Positions 1-17,100 of a stretch of DNA of 64,000 nt are shown in pieces. This DNA comes from Halocaridina rubra (Eukaryota; Arthropoda; Malacostraca; Decapoda; Atyidae). Made by a program: the position numbers and the translations under genes. The stretch spans positions 10,001-74,000 of the forward strand of contig JAXCGZ010007609.1 in NCBI GenBank assembly GCA_037179515.1, written 5' to 3'. Numbering within the stretch: position 1 is the first letter of the stretch; each line of letters opens with the position of its first letter. The notes under the pieces were generated by a model. That model saw only the letters and a list, made by a program, of their open reading frames with translations. It was not told where the DNA came from and searched no databases.

Positions 1-181
1 GCGTGTATCGGAGATATGAAAAAAAGAGATCGTAAAATAATAATGAAAAGGTTTTGCAGCATTAAGGGAGGGGGGGGGGGGGGGTTGCGTCCATTCACCT
101 TGTACGCTTTTGTGTGTGCGTACAGCTAAGTTGCTCAACCATGCATGGCAAATACAGCGCTCGAGATAAGGAAAATATAGC

Positions 182-424
<243 letters not shown>

Positions 425-498
425 CTCCGTAAATGTACACACACACAAATATAAATTTATATAATACTCTGCGTGATGAGATTGTTTAGTTGGGATAC

Positions 499-612
<114 letters not shown>

Positions 613-712
613 CTCCAATTTAATCAATTAGAAAGCTTTTAGTTGAGGCGTTAAAATTCATCATCCTCTCTTTTGTCATCACTATGATGAACGAAAGGAG
701 GCAGAGAAATAA

Positions 713-800
713 TTCTTCTTCTTCTTCTTCTTCTTCTTCTTCTTCTTCTTCTTTCTTCTTCTTCTTCTTCTTCTTCTTCTTCTTCTTCTTCTTCTTCTTC

Positions 801-885
<85 letters not shown>
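713..885. repeat. Compound (TTC)n-(TTA)n microsatellite
   Basis: About 90 bp of TTC repeats pass directly into about 80 bp of TTA repeats, probably by a C-to-A change that spread within the array. Confidence 0.97.
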
Positions 886-1123
886 GAAATTGTTTCACGA
901 ATGTTTTCACTTCATAGAAATATTGCATTTTTAATGCAAATATGTAACTGAAGCTGACAAACTAAATAGATATACATATTAAATATTTACAATAATTACA
1001 CAAATATATAACGCGAGAATTGAAGCAGTAGGAAAACTTTCTAAGTACACTTAAAAATTAAGTCTTGACTTCCATAGTATGAGCACCAAAGAGATTGATA
1101 AAGTAAAATATTGATTAGAAATT

Positions 1124-1237
<114 letters not shown>

Positions 1238-1324
1238 CTTCAGATTGTATGTGTCTAAATTTAGCAGCGATTACAAGTTTCTGCTAAGCCTCTAGTGGTA
1301 CAGTCGATAACACCCTATGTATTC

Positions 1325-1405
1325 ATTTCCTCCCTCATAGAATCATATTTTTAACTTTGACTTAACCACCTCTCATAAGGCGGATTATGGCTCTTAGTGA
1401 CGCAT
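1325..1405 (+). repeat. Partial copy of short interspersed family E
   Basis: The block containing CCACCTCTCATAAGGCGGA resembles the 3' half of the better copies at 8.69 and 9.07 kb (family E, whose 3' end resembles that of the RTE-like LINEs at 44 and 46 kb). The copy is short and diverged. Just upstream (about 1280-1310) lies a tRNA A-box-like stretch without a matching B box. Confidence 0.4.
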
Positions 1406-1440
1406 AAAACCGAATTATTTGAACCCTTTTAAAGGGGTGT

Positions 1441-1504
1441 AAAAAAAAAATAAAAAAAAAAATATGTGTGTATGTATGTATACGTATGTTATGTATGTAT
1501 GTAT
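1441..1504. repeat. Poly-A and (TATG)n tract
   Basis: Two A runs separated by one T are followed by imperfect TATG tetranucleotides. The DNA from 1505 to 1909 shows no recognisable gene or repeat. Confidence 0.85.
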
Positions 1505-1909
1505 GGGCTAACATATTATTTTTATTCACTTGGTACTTCTCTCATGCGACTTCATTCAGTCATTGCTTCATACATTGACATAAGATCCAATATGGCTACG
1601 TCTCTCTATCTACGGCCTTTCGTATGTTCTTACTGGGTCGCTTTCTCACTAGATTTTTGGAATCTAGTGTTTGGTATCTACTCTGACTCCAATCCTCTCC
1701 ATTGATCCGGCCTTGGGGACCTGCACCGAATTCAGTAGATGGGTTAAAATTCAAAACGAGATCCCTCGTATTTTCATATTAGGTCGATGTATATTACTGG
1801 CCTTTTAAAGACTCGTATCTAGTTTGGGGCTTAGAGTTTTTTAGCCAGATGCTCTTTCTTATACCAAGCTCTTCTTTTCCATTTATTTTCTGTTTTTGAA
1901 TTTTATAAG

Positions 1910-2095
1910 CTGTGACACCGGGACCGACAGAAAAAAATTGCCTCATCATGCTCGGGCACCGAGAAAAAAATTTCAAGTAGAAAAGTAGCGGCTTAAGAAC
2001 AAGGCAGAAATAAGTGGGATAAAATATGAAAAAAAGAAAACATTGGCTGGAATGGATAGTTCGAGTAGTGAAGATCTGAAAATATAGCAGGCTAC
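1910..2095 (-). mobile_element. 3'-end fragment of LINE family A
   Basis: Read on the minus strand this matches the 3' untranslated end of the jockey/CR1-like LINE seen at 18.6-18.73 kb and 27.3 kb: a GATGAGG-like block, a CGGTGTCACA-like terminus, and upstream the CTTGTTCTTAAGC-type segment also present at 23.0 and 46.0 kb. No coding sequence is retained, which fits a strongly 5'-truncated copy. Confidence 0.65.
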
Positions 2096-2452
2096 TTTAG
2101 CATCTAGCGCAAAGGTTTCAATTATATGTCCTTCCAGCAGAGATAAAAAAAAAAAGACTCTATGAATGTTTAAATTAGACAGCTTTATTTCATCCGGGCA
2201 ACTCGGGGATTTTATTCAGATTCACTAGAGGACAAATACTTTTCACTTGGGCATACATGTAAGAATTCATTGCGAGAGTTAGAACTTCCGTGTTCTTGGG
2301 TTCTAGTACCTATTCTTTCCTTCTTCGTCCTTCTACGATTCATCTAAACTATTCAATATATTTTTCCTTCATTAAGTTTCCTCTTGGATAGATTTGAATG
2401 ATCATCTCTCTCGTCAGCTTGTAAGAAAGGAGAACTTCTTCGAAGAAAAGCT

Positions 2453-2554
<102 letters not shown>

Positions 2555-2687
2555 ACATAAAAATTGCTCGAAAGATTTTATATCGGGTCTTCGGAAGATT
2601 CCTTCGCAAACAGCTTTTGCTCCTTGAGAGGGACTACAGCTAAAACTCGAAATATAGCAATTTATTCTTATTGCATTGGCTGAAATG

Positions 2688-2966
<279 letters not shown>

Positions 2967-3067
2967 TCTCACACAGAGACACATAAAGTATGTGGGTGCA
3001 TACATTGCTTTCTCATCTTAACAAATTGGTATAAACGTTTTACTAAAACATCCAAGTGTTTTTATAT

Positions 3068-3070
<3 letters not shown>

Positions 3071-3144
<74 letters not shown>
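3071..3144. repeat. (TC)n microsatellite
   Basis: A pure TC tract of about 74 bp inside a generally pyrimidine-rich stretch that continues to about 3320. Confidence 0.96.
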
Positions 3145-3149
<5 letters not shown>

Positions 3150-3431
3150 TCTATTAGCATCTCCCTCTGTTACTTCATCCTCTGTACTGGGTATCTTATT
3201 TTCTATTATTTACACTGAATTGTTTATTCTGGAATTTATTTCCCTCTTTTAATCTATTTTTCCGCATTGTTTCCCTTTTCTCTCTCTTTATTTTCCGTTT
3301 CAAGAGCTCTCCAACTCTCTAAAAGATATGGAAATTGTCTCTATATTATGCATTGAAGACCTCTTCTCCTTCGTCCTTTTTTTTTTTTTTTTTAATATCT
3401 GGAAGCTAGCGTCCGTGGTATTGAGTAAGGG

Positions 3432-3544
3432 AGTATGTATATATGTATGCATGCATGCATGCATACATGCATGTGCGTATGTATGTATGTATGTATGTAT
3501 GCATGTATGTATGTGTGTGTGTGTATGTATGTATGTATGTATGC
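3432..3544. repeat. (TATG/CATG)n tetranucleotide repeat
   Basis: Imperfect TATG repeats with CATG variants and a short GT run, preceded by a T16 tract near 3380. From 3545 to 3948 there is no gene; the segment has C-rich and purine-rich blocks. Confidence 0.9.
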
Positions 3545-3948
3545 AGAGAGATCCCTTTGAGTAATATCATTTATCTATCTTGTATAGTTACGAGGGGGTA
3601 AATGCATATTACTTGCATTGAATGCTTCCTCCGGCCAAAGTTTTAAAAGAAAAAGTTGTCGGAAAACTTTTTCCCTCCAACTCTTTCTTTCTAAGACTTC
3701 GAAATTCGAACGGCCCCCTCCACCCCCCCCCTCTGATATGCTCGTAAAGAACTTTACCCATGAAGGGAAATGAGATGGGGGAAGGGGAGGGGGAAGAGGT
3801 AGGGTAAGAGAGGAAAGTGAAAAATATACATCCGGAGATTCGAATAGACTTTTAATAATCATTTTCCTCTTTTTTTCTCATAAGAGGAAAGAGGAAGAGA
3901 TGGAGGAAGAAGGGAAGACATGTATATGTGTCGTGATAAGAAGAGAAG

Positions 3949-4011
3949 AAGAAGAAGAAGAAGAAGAAGAAGAAGAAGAAGAAGAAGAAGAAGAAGAAGA
4001 AGAAGAAGAAG

Positions 4012-4107
<96 letters not shown>

Positions 4108-4166
4108 GTAAAAGAAGAAGAAGAAGAAGAAGAAGAAGAAGAAGAAGAAGAAGAAGAAGAAGAAGA
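3949..4166. repeat. Long (GAA)n polypurine tract
   Basis: About 218 bp of GAA/AAG repeat with two GTAGTA interruptions (near 4041 and 4106). The plus strand is almost entirely purine. Confidence 0.97.
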
Positions 4167-4374
4167 CATATATTTTTGACATTGAGATAATTTTCTGAAT
4201 TCGTGCAATTGCTGTAAAATTTACCTTTGCATCAGTGTGTTATGTGAATGTTTTTAGTTTGTTTATGGCTTCTCACTTCTTAATTGTTATATACTAGTCT
4301 TGGAATCCGGCTCTGATAGCTTTTACCCTGTTAGTATAAGCTCTTGATGGCATAATATTAAAGAGTCACATATA

Positions 4375-4490
4375 GGGGAGCATATTAGATGACCGGTGCT
4401 GGTCCCAAGCCTGCATGAGTTGTTAGTATTTTACGTCAGGATGAACTTCCTGTCTTAAGACTTGAGGCCAAATTCAACACCCTTCACTGT
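4375..4490. mobile_element. Possible RTE-like LINE remnant
   Basis: The stretch with ACCGGTGCTGGTCCCAAGCC, followed by GTCAGGATG and CAAATTCAAC, resembles from memory a block that recurs in RTE-type LINEs of many animals. No reading frame survives, and the call rests on short word matches only. The surrounding 4167-5230 shows nothing else recognisable apart from a short AAT run (4708-4735). Confidence 0.4.
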
Positions 4491-5230
4491 AAGGCTAGTG
4501 AGAAACAGGAACCCCGTTTGAACTTGGAAAAAGCACTGCAAAAAGGGAAAGGAAATGTGTGTATCCTGAATAAAGATTTCTGTGTTTCAGCAGTTCTGGT
4601 ACGAAATATCTTTGCTGAAATATCATATTGTGTATTGGATAATCTCATATTCAGAACATTTGCTCGGGAGATGAGTACTCGTGAAACCTCTTTTTTCAAA
4701 TGTAAAAAAAATAATAATAATAATAATAAAAAATAATTTTGCGTTTGTCCTGTTTTTGTTTTGTTTTTTATTGGTTTATAAGGAGTGTTGTGCTTATTTC
4801 CATATTCATTGGTTGAGCATCGAAATGTTTACTTCGTTACTATTTTTATGAGCTGTGTTTCTTGACCATTACACAATGAAATTGTGATGTTTATATATTC
4901 AGTCTATCTTTCAGTGGGCAGAGACTGTATTTGAGAATCCAGAGTTTCTTTAAATTTGTGAAATAAAAATGACGATGTGTAAGAATTAGTGTTTATATAT
5001 TTACACTCACACATACATTCACATAATCTTTGTACCCTAGTAGAGTAGATTTGTGTGATATCTCTTCGATAAAACTGTACGGCATATCCTGCATGTTTTT
5101 CTTTCGAATGTATAGTATGGCAAGCATTCGTGAAAAATATATTTGTTGGAAGTCGTATTAATTAAACTTGAGTTTTTTGTGTGCGTGTTTTTGTGGCTAA
5201 AATTCGTCGAATTGATGAATATGGTAGTGA

Positions 5231-6614
<1,384 letters not shown>

Positions 6615-6680
6615 ACTGCCTGTGTGTGTGTTGTGTGTGTATGTGTGTGTGTGTTGTGTGTGTATGTGTATGTGTGTGTA
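6615..6680. repeat. Imperfect (GT)n microsatellite
   Basis: Short GT blocks with TTG and TATG interruptions, about 120 bp before the cadherin exon. Confidence 0.85.
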
Positions 6681-6801
6681 TTAGTCTCCCACTAGGTTTC
6701 TAAATGCCTGATATAGCTTGCAATAATGTAAATTATAATTCTGATGCATATTGTGTGTCGGTTATGATTGTGATAATTTAGCGTTTTTTCTTCTTCTTCA
6801 G

Positions 6802-6908
6802 GTGCTATTCGGACAACTGTGGTACTGGATCGTGAGGTATCTCGTGGTTACTGGCTTTCTGTTGTAGTGTCTGATGATGGCGCCGTACCTCTCACTGATA
6901 CTTGCCAC
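6802..6908 (+). CDS. Internal exon encoding part of a cadherin repeat
   Basis: The 107-bp exon is bounded by a pyrimidine tract plus AG acceptor (6800-6801) and a GTAAGT donor (6909-6914). With its first two bases completing a split glycine codon, it gives 35 codons with no stop. The translation carries cadherin hallmarks: an IRTT strand before LDRE (the calcium-binding DRE), then a hydrophobic strand with YWLSV, then a DDG turn. Upstream intron phase is 1 and downstream phase is 0. Cadherin ectodomain repeats are extracellular calcium-dependent adhesion modules. The YW-L-V spacing recalls Fat, Fat-like or Dachsous proteins, but one exon cannot assign the family. No sister exon was recognised in the window, so neighbouring introns are long or this is an isolated copy. 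Confidence 0.72.
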
Positions 6909-7013
6909 GTAAGTATATCATAATGTTTGGATATTTTAATATATTCTTTGTTATAACTTATAAAATATAGACTCTGTGAATACTTTTAGAGGGATCCTAG
7001 GAATTAATATTAG
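6909..7013. other. Probable intron following the cadherin exon
   Basis: AT-rich sequence beginning with a consensus GTAAGT donor. No acceptor-bounded coding sequence follows within several kilobases. Confidence 0.5.
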
Positions 7014-7100
7014 TATGAAACATAATTTTGCCCCTGGCCGGGTTTCGAATCTTGGGCACATAACTGTACCACCAGGAACACTAGAAGTATACTTGGGACT
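7014..7100 (-). repeat. Diverged single copy of the tRNA-like satellite module
   Basis: On the minus strand this contains CAGTTATGTG, a degenerate B box (AGATTCGAAACCC) and then CCAGGGGCAAAATTATG, matching the tRNA-like core of the 10-13 kb and 31 kb satellites. It is more diverged than any tandem copy and stands alone, so it is probably an old dispersed insertion in the presumptive intron. Confidence 0.6.
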
Positions 7101-7439
7101 TGAGATTCCTGATTATAGTTGATGATTCTCTCGCTCACCGTACTTCATTCCAACTTATGTACACCGACTGGTCTAGTGTTAAGCCTCAGGCCGAGGTCTG
7201 TAATATTCATTGTGTCTAAGAAGAATTATCGTTATAAAAAAAGAAAATGAAGAAACGGCTGTTCAATTTCAATGTTACATTAAGAGATAATATTCTCTGT
7301 ACAAGCAATCAGATCAAGCTTGGATACCGTGGAACATTTGATTTAATGTAAAGGATAAATGGCAAAGGTATTCTCAACTCTACGAATGTTTGGATCTGCC
7401 AATTGAATATAACTCACTGGAATCTCGCGCTCGCGTGCG

Positions 7440-7440
<1 letters not shown>
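7101..7440. other. Unannotated sequence
   Basis: No recognisable gene, RNA or repeat between the diverged tRNA-like copy and the AC microsatellite. Confidence 0.5.

Positions 7441-7520
<80 letters not shown>
7441..7520. repeat. (AC)n microsatellite
   Basis: A pure AC tract of 80 bp. Confidence 0.97.
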
Positions 7521-7523
<3 letters not shown>

Positions 7524-8135
7524 TGGAGGTCAGGAAAATTTTCATCGGGTATCAGGCCTCAACTCGGTTTATTTTAAGTGAGCACAAGCATTGACAATTT
7601 AGCCAAAAGCCAAAGGCCTTCCAAGTTTCATGACTAGGGACTAAATTCATCTTAGTTGTCCAAAGGCTTCATAACTTTTAGAAGTGGTTATCTCAAGTAC
7701 CTGTGACTTCAGTAGTTAAACTTTATCTCAAGTACTCGGGTCCTCAGCCGCCTCAATTAATTCCTGAATCTAGTGGCTTCAGGCACTTGTCCATGTGCTT
7801 GGGACGTGAAGATTTCAGGCTCTGGCATTAGAGACAGAATGTTTAAGATATTCAATAGATTCACCACATTATTCCAGTACTGCAGTTTGCTCGTGTCAGA
7901 TAAAAGTTCTATCATCAACAGAACTTGATGTTACCAAAATATTAACTTTAAATTACTGAATAACTAGTCTTTTAACTTAGCCATTCGGTAGTCACGTCCC
8001 TGAGAAGAAAGTAGCTTCGGGTGACTTCATAAAGGAAAGGTTAGGAGTATCACTCATAGCAATTTGTACTCGGTGACACTTTATAGTACCACAGTTTTCG
8101 ATATAGAAACTTGAGTACTGCTTAAGTGCCATTTC
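7521..8135. other. Unannotated sequence
   Basis: About 600 bp of mixed composition with no open frame, splice-bounded exon or known repeat that I can identify. Confidence 0.5.
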
Positions 8136-8143
8136 GTCTATAC

Positions 8144-8451
8144 CCGTGGTTCCCAACGTGAGGGTCACACCCCACAAGGGGGAATTTGATTTTTAAGGGG
8201 GCAATTCGAGAATGTGTTATTAACAGTGAGTTTTTTCTAGTGAGTCTGTGAGTGTGTGTGTGCCAGTTAATACATACGGTGTATGTACAGTATGCGTACA
8301 TGAGAATATTTGTGTATGCATGTACATGTGTAATTGGTCCACAAGGCTATATCCGCCTCCCCACGCTCGCGTGTTTCGGTGGACAGGGAGTGATTTAGGA
8401 TTTTAGAGATACTTAGTTGGGGCATGGCCAAAAAGAGGTTGGGAACCAATG
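8144..8451. mobile_element. hAT-type MITE with terminal inverted repeats and 8-bp target duplication
   Basis: The 308-bp element begins CCGTGGTTCCCAAC and ends with the inverse of CATTGGTTCCCAAC, so 12 of 14 terminal bases match. The termini resemble the CAGTGGTTCCC start common in hAT elements. The flanks GTCTATAC (8136-8143) and ATCTGTAC (8452-8459) match at 6 of 8 positions and both fit the hAT target pattern nTnnnnAn. There is no coding capacity, so it is non-autonomous. The interior has a short GTGT/TGTATG stretch. Confidence 0.8.
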
Positions 8452-8693
8452 ATCTGTACAGAACCTTTATTTACTTTACGATTGTAAAAAGCTGTAATCT
8501 TTTTGAGTGCTTAGATTCTCTCGAGTCGCATAATTTGTACCTGTTAAGAATACATTATGTATTAAAGAGAAAAATACTGCTGTGTTTTTTTTATTTTTTA
8601 TGATACATTTTTTATATGCTAAGCATTTAAGTAGTTCTGGAGAGGGTTCTGGAGATGAAACGCATACCCGTTATCTAATACCTATTGTCTTAA

Positions 8694-8880
8694 TACCTTC
8701 CTGAGGGAGGACAAGAAAGTATCTTCCTTGTTCCCTTAAGTGTCGTCAAAGTCATATAAAAGGGAAGGAGCGAGGGGACTGGGGCTCTCCTCCTCTGTAT
8801 TTTCTTACCGTAGAGAGTCGAGGTAATATGCTCTGATTTACCCACTTCCCTTATAAAGGGGATGATTTTTCTTTTATATA
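8694..8880 (+). mobile_element. Short interspersed repeat, family E copy
   Basis: About 185 bp homologous to 9070-9205 and, inverted, to 42388-42570. Shared landmarks are a GAGCGAGRGGA block, GTATTTTCTTNCCG, then TTGACC/CCACTTCCCTTATAAAGGGG at the 3' end. Family E has no ORF; its 3' end resembles that of RTE-like LINEs at 43.98 and 46.1 kb. A pol III head was not identified. Confidence 0.65.
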
Positions 8881-9069
8881 CTTAGATTAATATAGAAAAG
8901 AAACTTGAAAATGTTAACTTTGTGTTTATGGACATTATATCTCTTTGCAAGAGGAGGAATATATCTAATTCAAATCATTAAAAGAACGGAAGATGGGAAA
9001 AGCTTGGAACACATTTCCATCTACAAGGTAAGGAATATACGAACGTGACGTGTGTAAACTAAATTAAAA

Positions 9070-9205
9070 GTCGTCTAAATGGGAGAGAGCGAGAGGACGG
9101 GGAGTCTCCACTTTGTATTTTCTTCCCGCAAAGAGTCAAGGTATTTTGCTTTGACCCAGCCACCCTCTTATAAGGGGGAATATGGGTCTTGTATATAGAT
9201 AGAAG
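9070..9205 (+). mobile_element. Short interspersed repeat, family E copy
   Basis: A second, same-orientation copy 190 bp downstream of the previous one. It retains GGGAGAGAGCGAGAGGACGG, TATTTTCTTCCCGCAAAGAG and the terminal CCACCCTCTTATAAGGGGGA. Confidence 0.65.
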
Positions 9206-9524
9206 AAGAAAAACTAGAATCGAAGACTCACTGTATACTCGAAGCATCGCTGGCCGAGTAACTGGGCTCAAGAATGGCCGCAGAAGTAAGTCTTAATGAC
9301 GATGCAAAGTCCAGAGACCTTGTAGTCTCTTTACCATTGAAAATGTAAATACATATTGCAATATTTTACTTGCCTGTCACTGAGTGGACTTATTGTTAGA
9401 AAAATATATGCGCAGCTCAGGAAAATGCGTTTAAGGCTTTCGTTTGGTGAGTTTTTTTGTTTTTTGTTTTACTAAATCTGACCACTTCAAACCTAGCCTA
9501 ATATCATGACAGTCGCATGGCATA

Positions 9525-9755
9525 AAGAAATCATAAAACATAGAGAAATAGATGGGAGTGTTGTGACCTGTCAGATGTGAAGGGAAAGTAAGACATGTGT
9601 CATGAATATCAGCGAATATTCGATTTTGATGTAGGCTTAGTAAAGGATCCGTACCTAAAGGAAGACTTAGCATCGAGCTGTCCAGGACAGTCCAAATCAA
9701 GTCCAAAAGATATTCAGCTGTAGTATCGCAAAGGCGGATGATGCCATGGGTCAAC
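9525..9755 (-). mobile_element. Dispersed repeat family C, truncated copy
   Basis: Homologous to full copies at 10677-10958 and 39628-39905 through GTGTTGTGACCTGTCAGATG, GATGTAGGCTTAGTAAAGGA and CAGCTGTAGTATCGCAA. It lacks the 3' tail (left side as written). No coding sequence is present. Confidence 0.7.
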
Positions 9756-9774
9756 CAACTGCATATAAAAAGTG

Positions 9775-9859
<85 letters not shown>
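9775..9859. repeat. (ATT)n microsatellite
   Basis: A pure ATT tract of about 85 bp. Confidence 0.97.
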
Positions 9860-9860
<1 letters not shown>

Positions 9861-9983
9861 AAAAGAGAAAACGAAGCGGATGATTTTTCGTCTAAAGCTA
9901 AAACAATCCTATCGGAGGTTGCCTTAATCCATCTTCTATAAATAAATGGGCGTCGGACCCCGGACTTTGCAATTGTTTGACTA

Positions 9984-13438
<3,455 letters not shown>

Positions 13439-13522
<84 letters not shown>
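13439..13522. repeat. (AT)n microsatellite
   Basis: About 84 bp of pure AT at the head end of the SINE. From 13523 to 13725 nothing is recognisable. Confidence 0.97.
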
Positions 13523-13525
<3 letters not shown>

Positions 13526-13725
13526 GGAGTAAAAGCATTCCACCAGCGTCTATTGGCTGACTAATATTATATCATTGGAGGTGTGAGAAGAATTTCACTT
13601 TAGTAATCTCTGAGTACCATAATCGATAACACTTGTAGCATTCAATGTGAGGCCTAAGAGCCAATTAAAAATGGAAGGTATTTGTTCCACACGGGAGGTG
13701 AAGACGAATAGAGTATAATTCAGTT

Positions 13726-14100
13726 CTGCTGCCTTGCTAGTGAAACCAGTTCCTAGGAAGGGTGACCACCTAATTCCTTCAAACTACTGACCTATTGCCC
13801 TAACCTCTTCTATCACTAAAGTTTTCAAAACTTTGCTCAATACTCACTTCTTGAAAAGCCTTGAATATAACTCACTTATTGCCGATCACCTATACTGCTT
13901 CAGAATGGCAAGATCCACTGGTGACCTCATGTATAGTCATCTTCTCTGAGGAACGATGGGGAATCCTTTGTCGTCGCCCTTGATATGTCTAAGGCTTTTG
14001 ACAGAGCCTAACACAAGGTTCTGTTGGCCAAACTCCCTGCCTCTGGCTTTACCCCTTCTCTCTGTTCTCTGATTCCAAAACTTAACAATATATAACATAT
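13726..14100 (+). pseudogene. LINE family A reverse transcriptase, 5' part (interrupted)
   Basis: Frameshifted plus-strand coding remnant of a jockey/CR1-like reverse transcriptase. It covers the PIALTS region and then, after a stop and frame change, a VALDMSKAFDRA block (RT motif A), ending around LCSLIPKL. The sequence resumes at about 17575 with the next RT strand, so LINE B has inserted between RT motifs A and B. The 5' end is truncated near 13726. Confidence 0.8.
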
Positions 14101-14120
14101 ACAAGCATATAAACGGCCTC

Positions 14121-17100
14121 TTGGAGGGTGGAGAGCTCTTTGCAACTGCTGCTGAGGAGCCATCCTTCATAGGTGGCGATTTCAATGCCCATCATACAAT
14201 TCTAAACTCAATAAGGCCAAATAATGATGACGGCGAACATATTGCTCATCTTCTGGATGAATTCCCCAACATCAATCTTATAAACAGTGGGGTTCCAACA
14301 CATGTACGAGGAGGAAGACTAGACCTGTCCTTCATAACCTCCTCCCTCTCTCCCCACACTGACTGGAGCATACATCCTCACCTCATGAGTGATCACTATG
14401 CCACTCAGACAGGCATCCAACTGCCTAAACTTCCACCTATTCCACCTCCTCCTCCCAAGTGGAATCAAAACTTGGCAAACTGGACAAAATTTCAGCAATC
14501 ATTAACACAGTGGCATGCAAATTACACTGCACCTGAAGACATCAACATCCTAGCACAAGATTTCATCTCCGCCTTCCACAAAGCAGCCGATGATGCCATA
14601 CCAAAACACAAACCACCAAAAAGGGAATATAAAGATGCATGGTACTACTGTCAAGAAGTGAAAGAGGCCAACCAAAGATTAAATAGGGTCAGGAAGCTAT
14701 ATAGGAAAAGACCCACAGATGCTAATAGAGCAGTACTTCGGGAAGTGGTCACAGACACCCACAAGACTGTCTCAAAAATCCGGACTGACAAATGGCTTGA
14801 ATGGTGTGCCAACCTAAACCAGCACACCAACCTCACAGAGCTATGGCAAATGCTCAGGAGAGTGTCCGGAAAAAAATCAACCAAAATACCCACGCATCCA
14901 AAACCAATGGAGGAAGCAGAAAGACTTGCAGACACGTTTTCCAGCCGCTCAGCAACCCAACAACTTCCACCAAGCACAATTAGAATCCAAAATGACCTAA
15001 GGCTACAAAGATGGGACATCATAAATCATGCCTGCGATCAAGAAGATGAGACAGATGCACCATTCACCTCTCAAGAACTCAGAAACACCAAACATAGAGG
15101 GAAAGACACTGCCCCTGGTGCAGACGGCATCACCTACTCAATGATCAACAACATGAGCACTGCAGGTGAAGCCGCCTACCTCCATCTGACAAACAGCACT
15201 TACTTATTAAGGATGTGGCCAAAAATCTGGAGTCAACAAGATATTCAGCCTATCCCAAAACCCAAAGACCCTACGAATCCACGACCCATTTCGCTACTAA
15301 GCTGTTTGGAAAAAACAGCAGAAAAAATGGTGCTCAAAAGATTAAAATTCAAAATAGGCCCCTTACACCCTCACTTGTATGCCTACAGAGATAATGTAGG
15401 CACCACACAGTGTATCATGGATGTCCTCAGCTGCATTAACAACAAGGCCGCAGTCGTAGTCTTCTTAGATCTTGAGAAGGCTTTTGAACTGGCTAATCCT
15501 GCAGCCATCCTGAGCTCCCTAGCAAAAAAGGGAGTTAAGGGACATCTACTAAGTTGGGTCTCAAACCATGTCAGAAACAGAGAGGCTAGAGTAAAATTCC
15601 AAAGGCATCTATCAACTTACAAGAAATTAGAAAATGGTACCCCACAAGGAGGCATCCTCAGTCCACTGCTTTTCAATGTACTGATGGAGAACTTCTTTCA
15701 ACTTCAACTACCCCAAGGAGTAGACATCTTCATCTATGCCGACGATGTAGTCTTCATCAGCAGAGGAGGCAATAGATTAGCCAGCGCTCAAAAAGCAGTA
15801 AACCTATTCCATCAGAAAAGCAAGGAGCTGGGGCTCAAAATCAACGGAAACAAAACAAAAGCTATGGCCGTAAAAACTCCAGTACCACTAGCCCCGATCA
15901 CCCTAGACAATGGAAACATAGAGTGGGTGGATACATTCATGTATCTAGGAGTTTACATAGACAGGCATCTCACCTTCAAACCTCAGATCACATATCTCAG
16001 AGAAAGAGCTCACAGCAGACTAACCCCTATGAGATATATGACATCTCTCCAAGAAGGAGCAGGTATTCAGGTCCTAAGGAAATTTTATACAGCCACCATT
16101 AGATCCCTGATTACCTACAGCGCCCCAACCCTAGCCAACCTCAATGCACAACAAATCTCCACCATTGAAGTGATCCAGAACAACGCCATGCGTTACATGC
16201 TGGGGGCTCCTATGTGGACCAGGATATGCAACCTACAAATGGAAACAAATCTACCTCCCTTAATTAGCTGGATAAACGTTTCCAACACAAACTCCATAAC
16301 AAAGGCTCTGCTATCCGAAAGGAAATCCCACACGCAAACAAGGCTGAAAGATGCCCTCAACAAACATCCTGACCTCCCCATCCCAAACAGCTATGCCGGC
16401 CACCTTCTGAAAAGTATTCACAAATGCAACATGGCATCTGAACTGACAAGAATAAACTTAGACAAGCCCTGCACCAACTACAAGCCGCTAGTCCCATGGA
16501 GAGCACACCCTGCAAAATTCAACACCACTAGTCTTCCGGATAGTAAGAAAGCCTGTTCAAAGATACAACTGCATGAAGCAGCTCTAGCTGCCATCGCTGA
16601 AACCAACCAAGAAGAAGGCGTCTCCTATTACACAGATGGCACTGTCAATGCTGGTATCCCTGCAACTGGAGCGGCAGTCTACTCGGAGAATTTTACAGCC
16701 TCCTGGAGACTTTCAGACTCCTGCTCCACTCTGCAAACTGAGTTATTTGCCATCAAAATGGCTCTGCACAACTCAATTGAAAAAGGACAAGGACCTGTTA
16801 CGATACACACCGACTCACTCTCCTCTGTCCAAGCACTACAGCAGCAGAAGTTCAAAGAAAACATCAACCTAATCAGCACGGTCCAAACACTGCTAGTGCA
16901 ACATCAAGAACAAGGAAGACCAGTAACCATCAACTGGATACCCAGCCATATCAACATCCCTGGAAATGACAAGGCTGATCAACTTGCCAAGGATGCCGTC
17001 TTATGCCACAGCATACAGCAATCTATACAACCCAGTCTTCAACAATACAAATCAAAAACCAAGCAGGCACTACAGAGATCAAAGCAGGAAAACCACAGCT

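Noticed and set aside
67..84. G-run as a telomere-like or G-quadruplex motif
   Set aside because: A single G run of about 16 is not a repeated telomeric or four-tract motif.
1466..1705. A 79-codon plus-strand ORF
   Set aside because: It starts inside a TATG repeat and has no recognisable domain.
14651..15022. A 123-codon antisense ORF in LINE B
   Set aside because: A shadow of the LINE B coding frame on the opposite strand.
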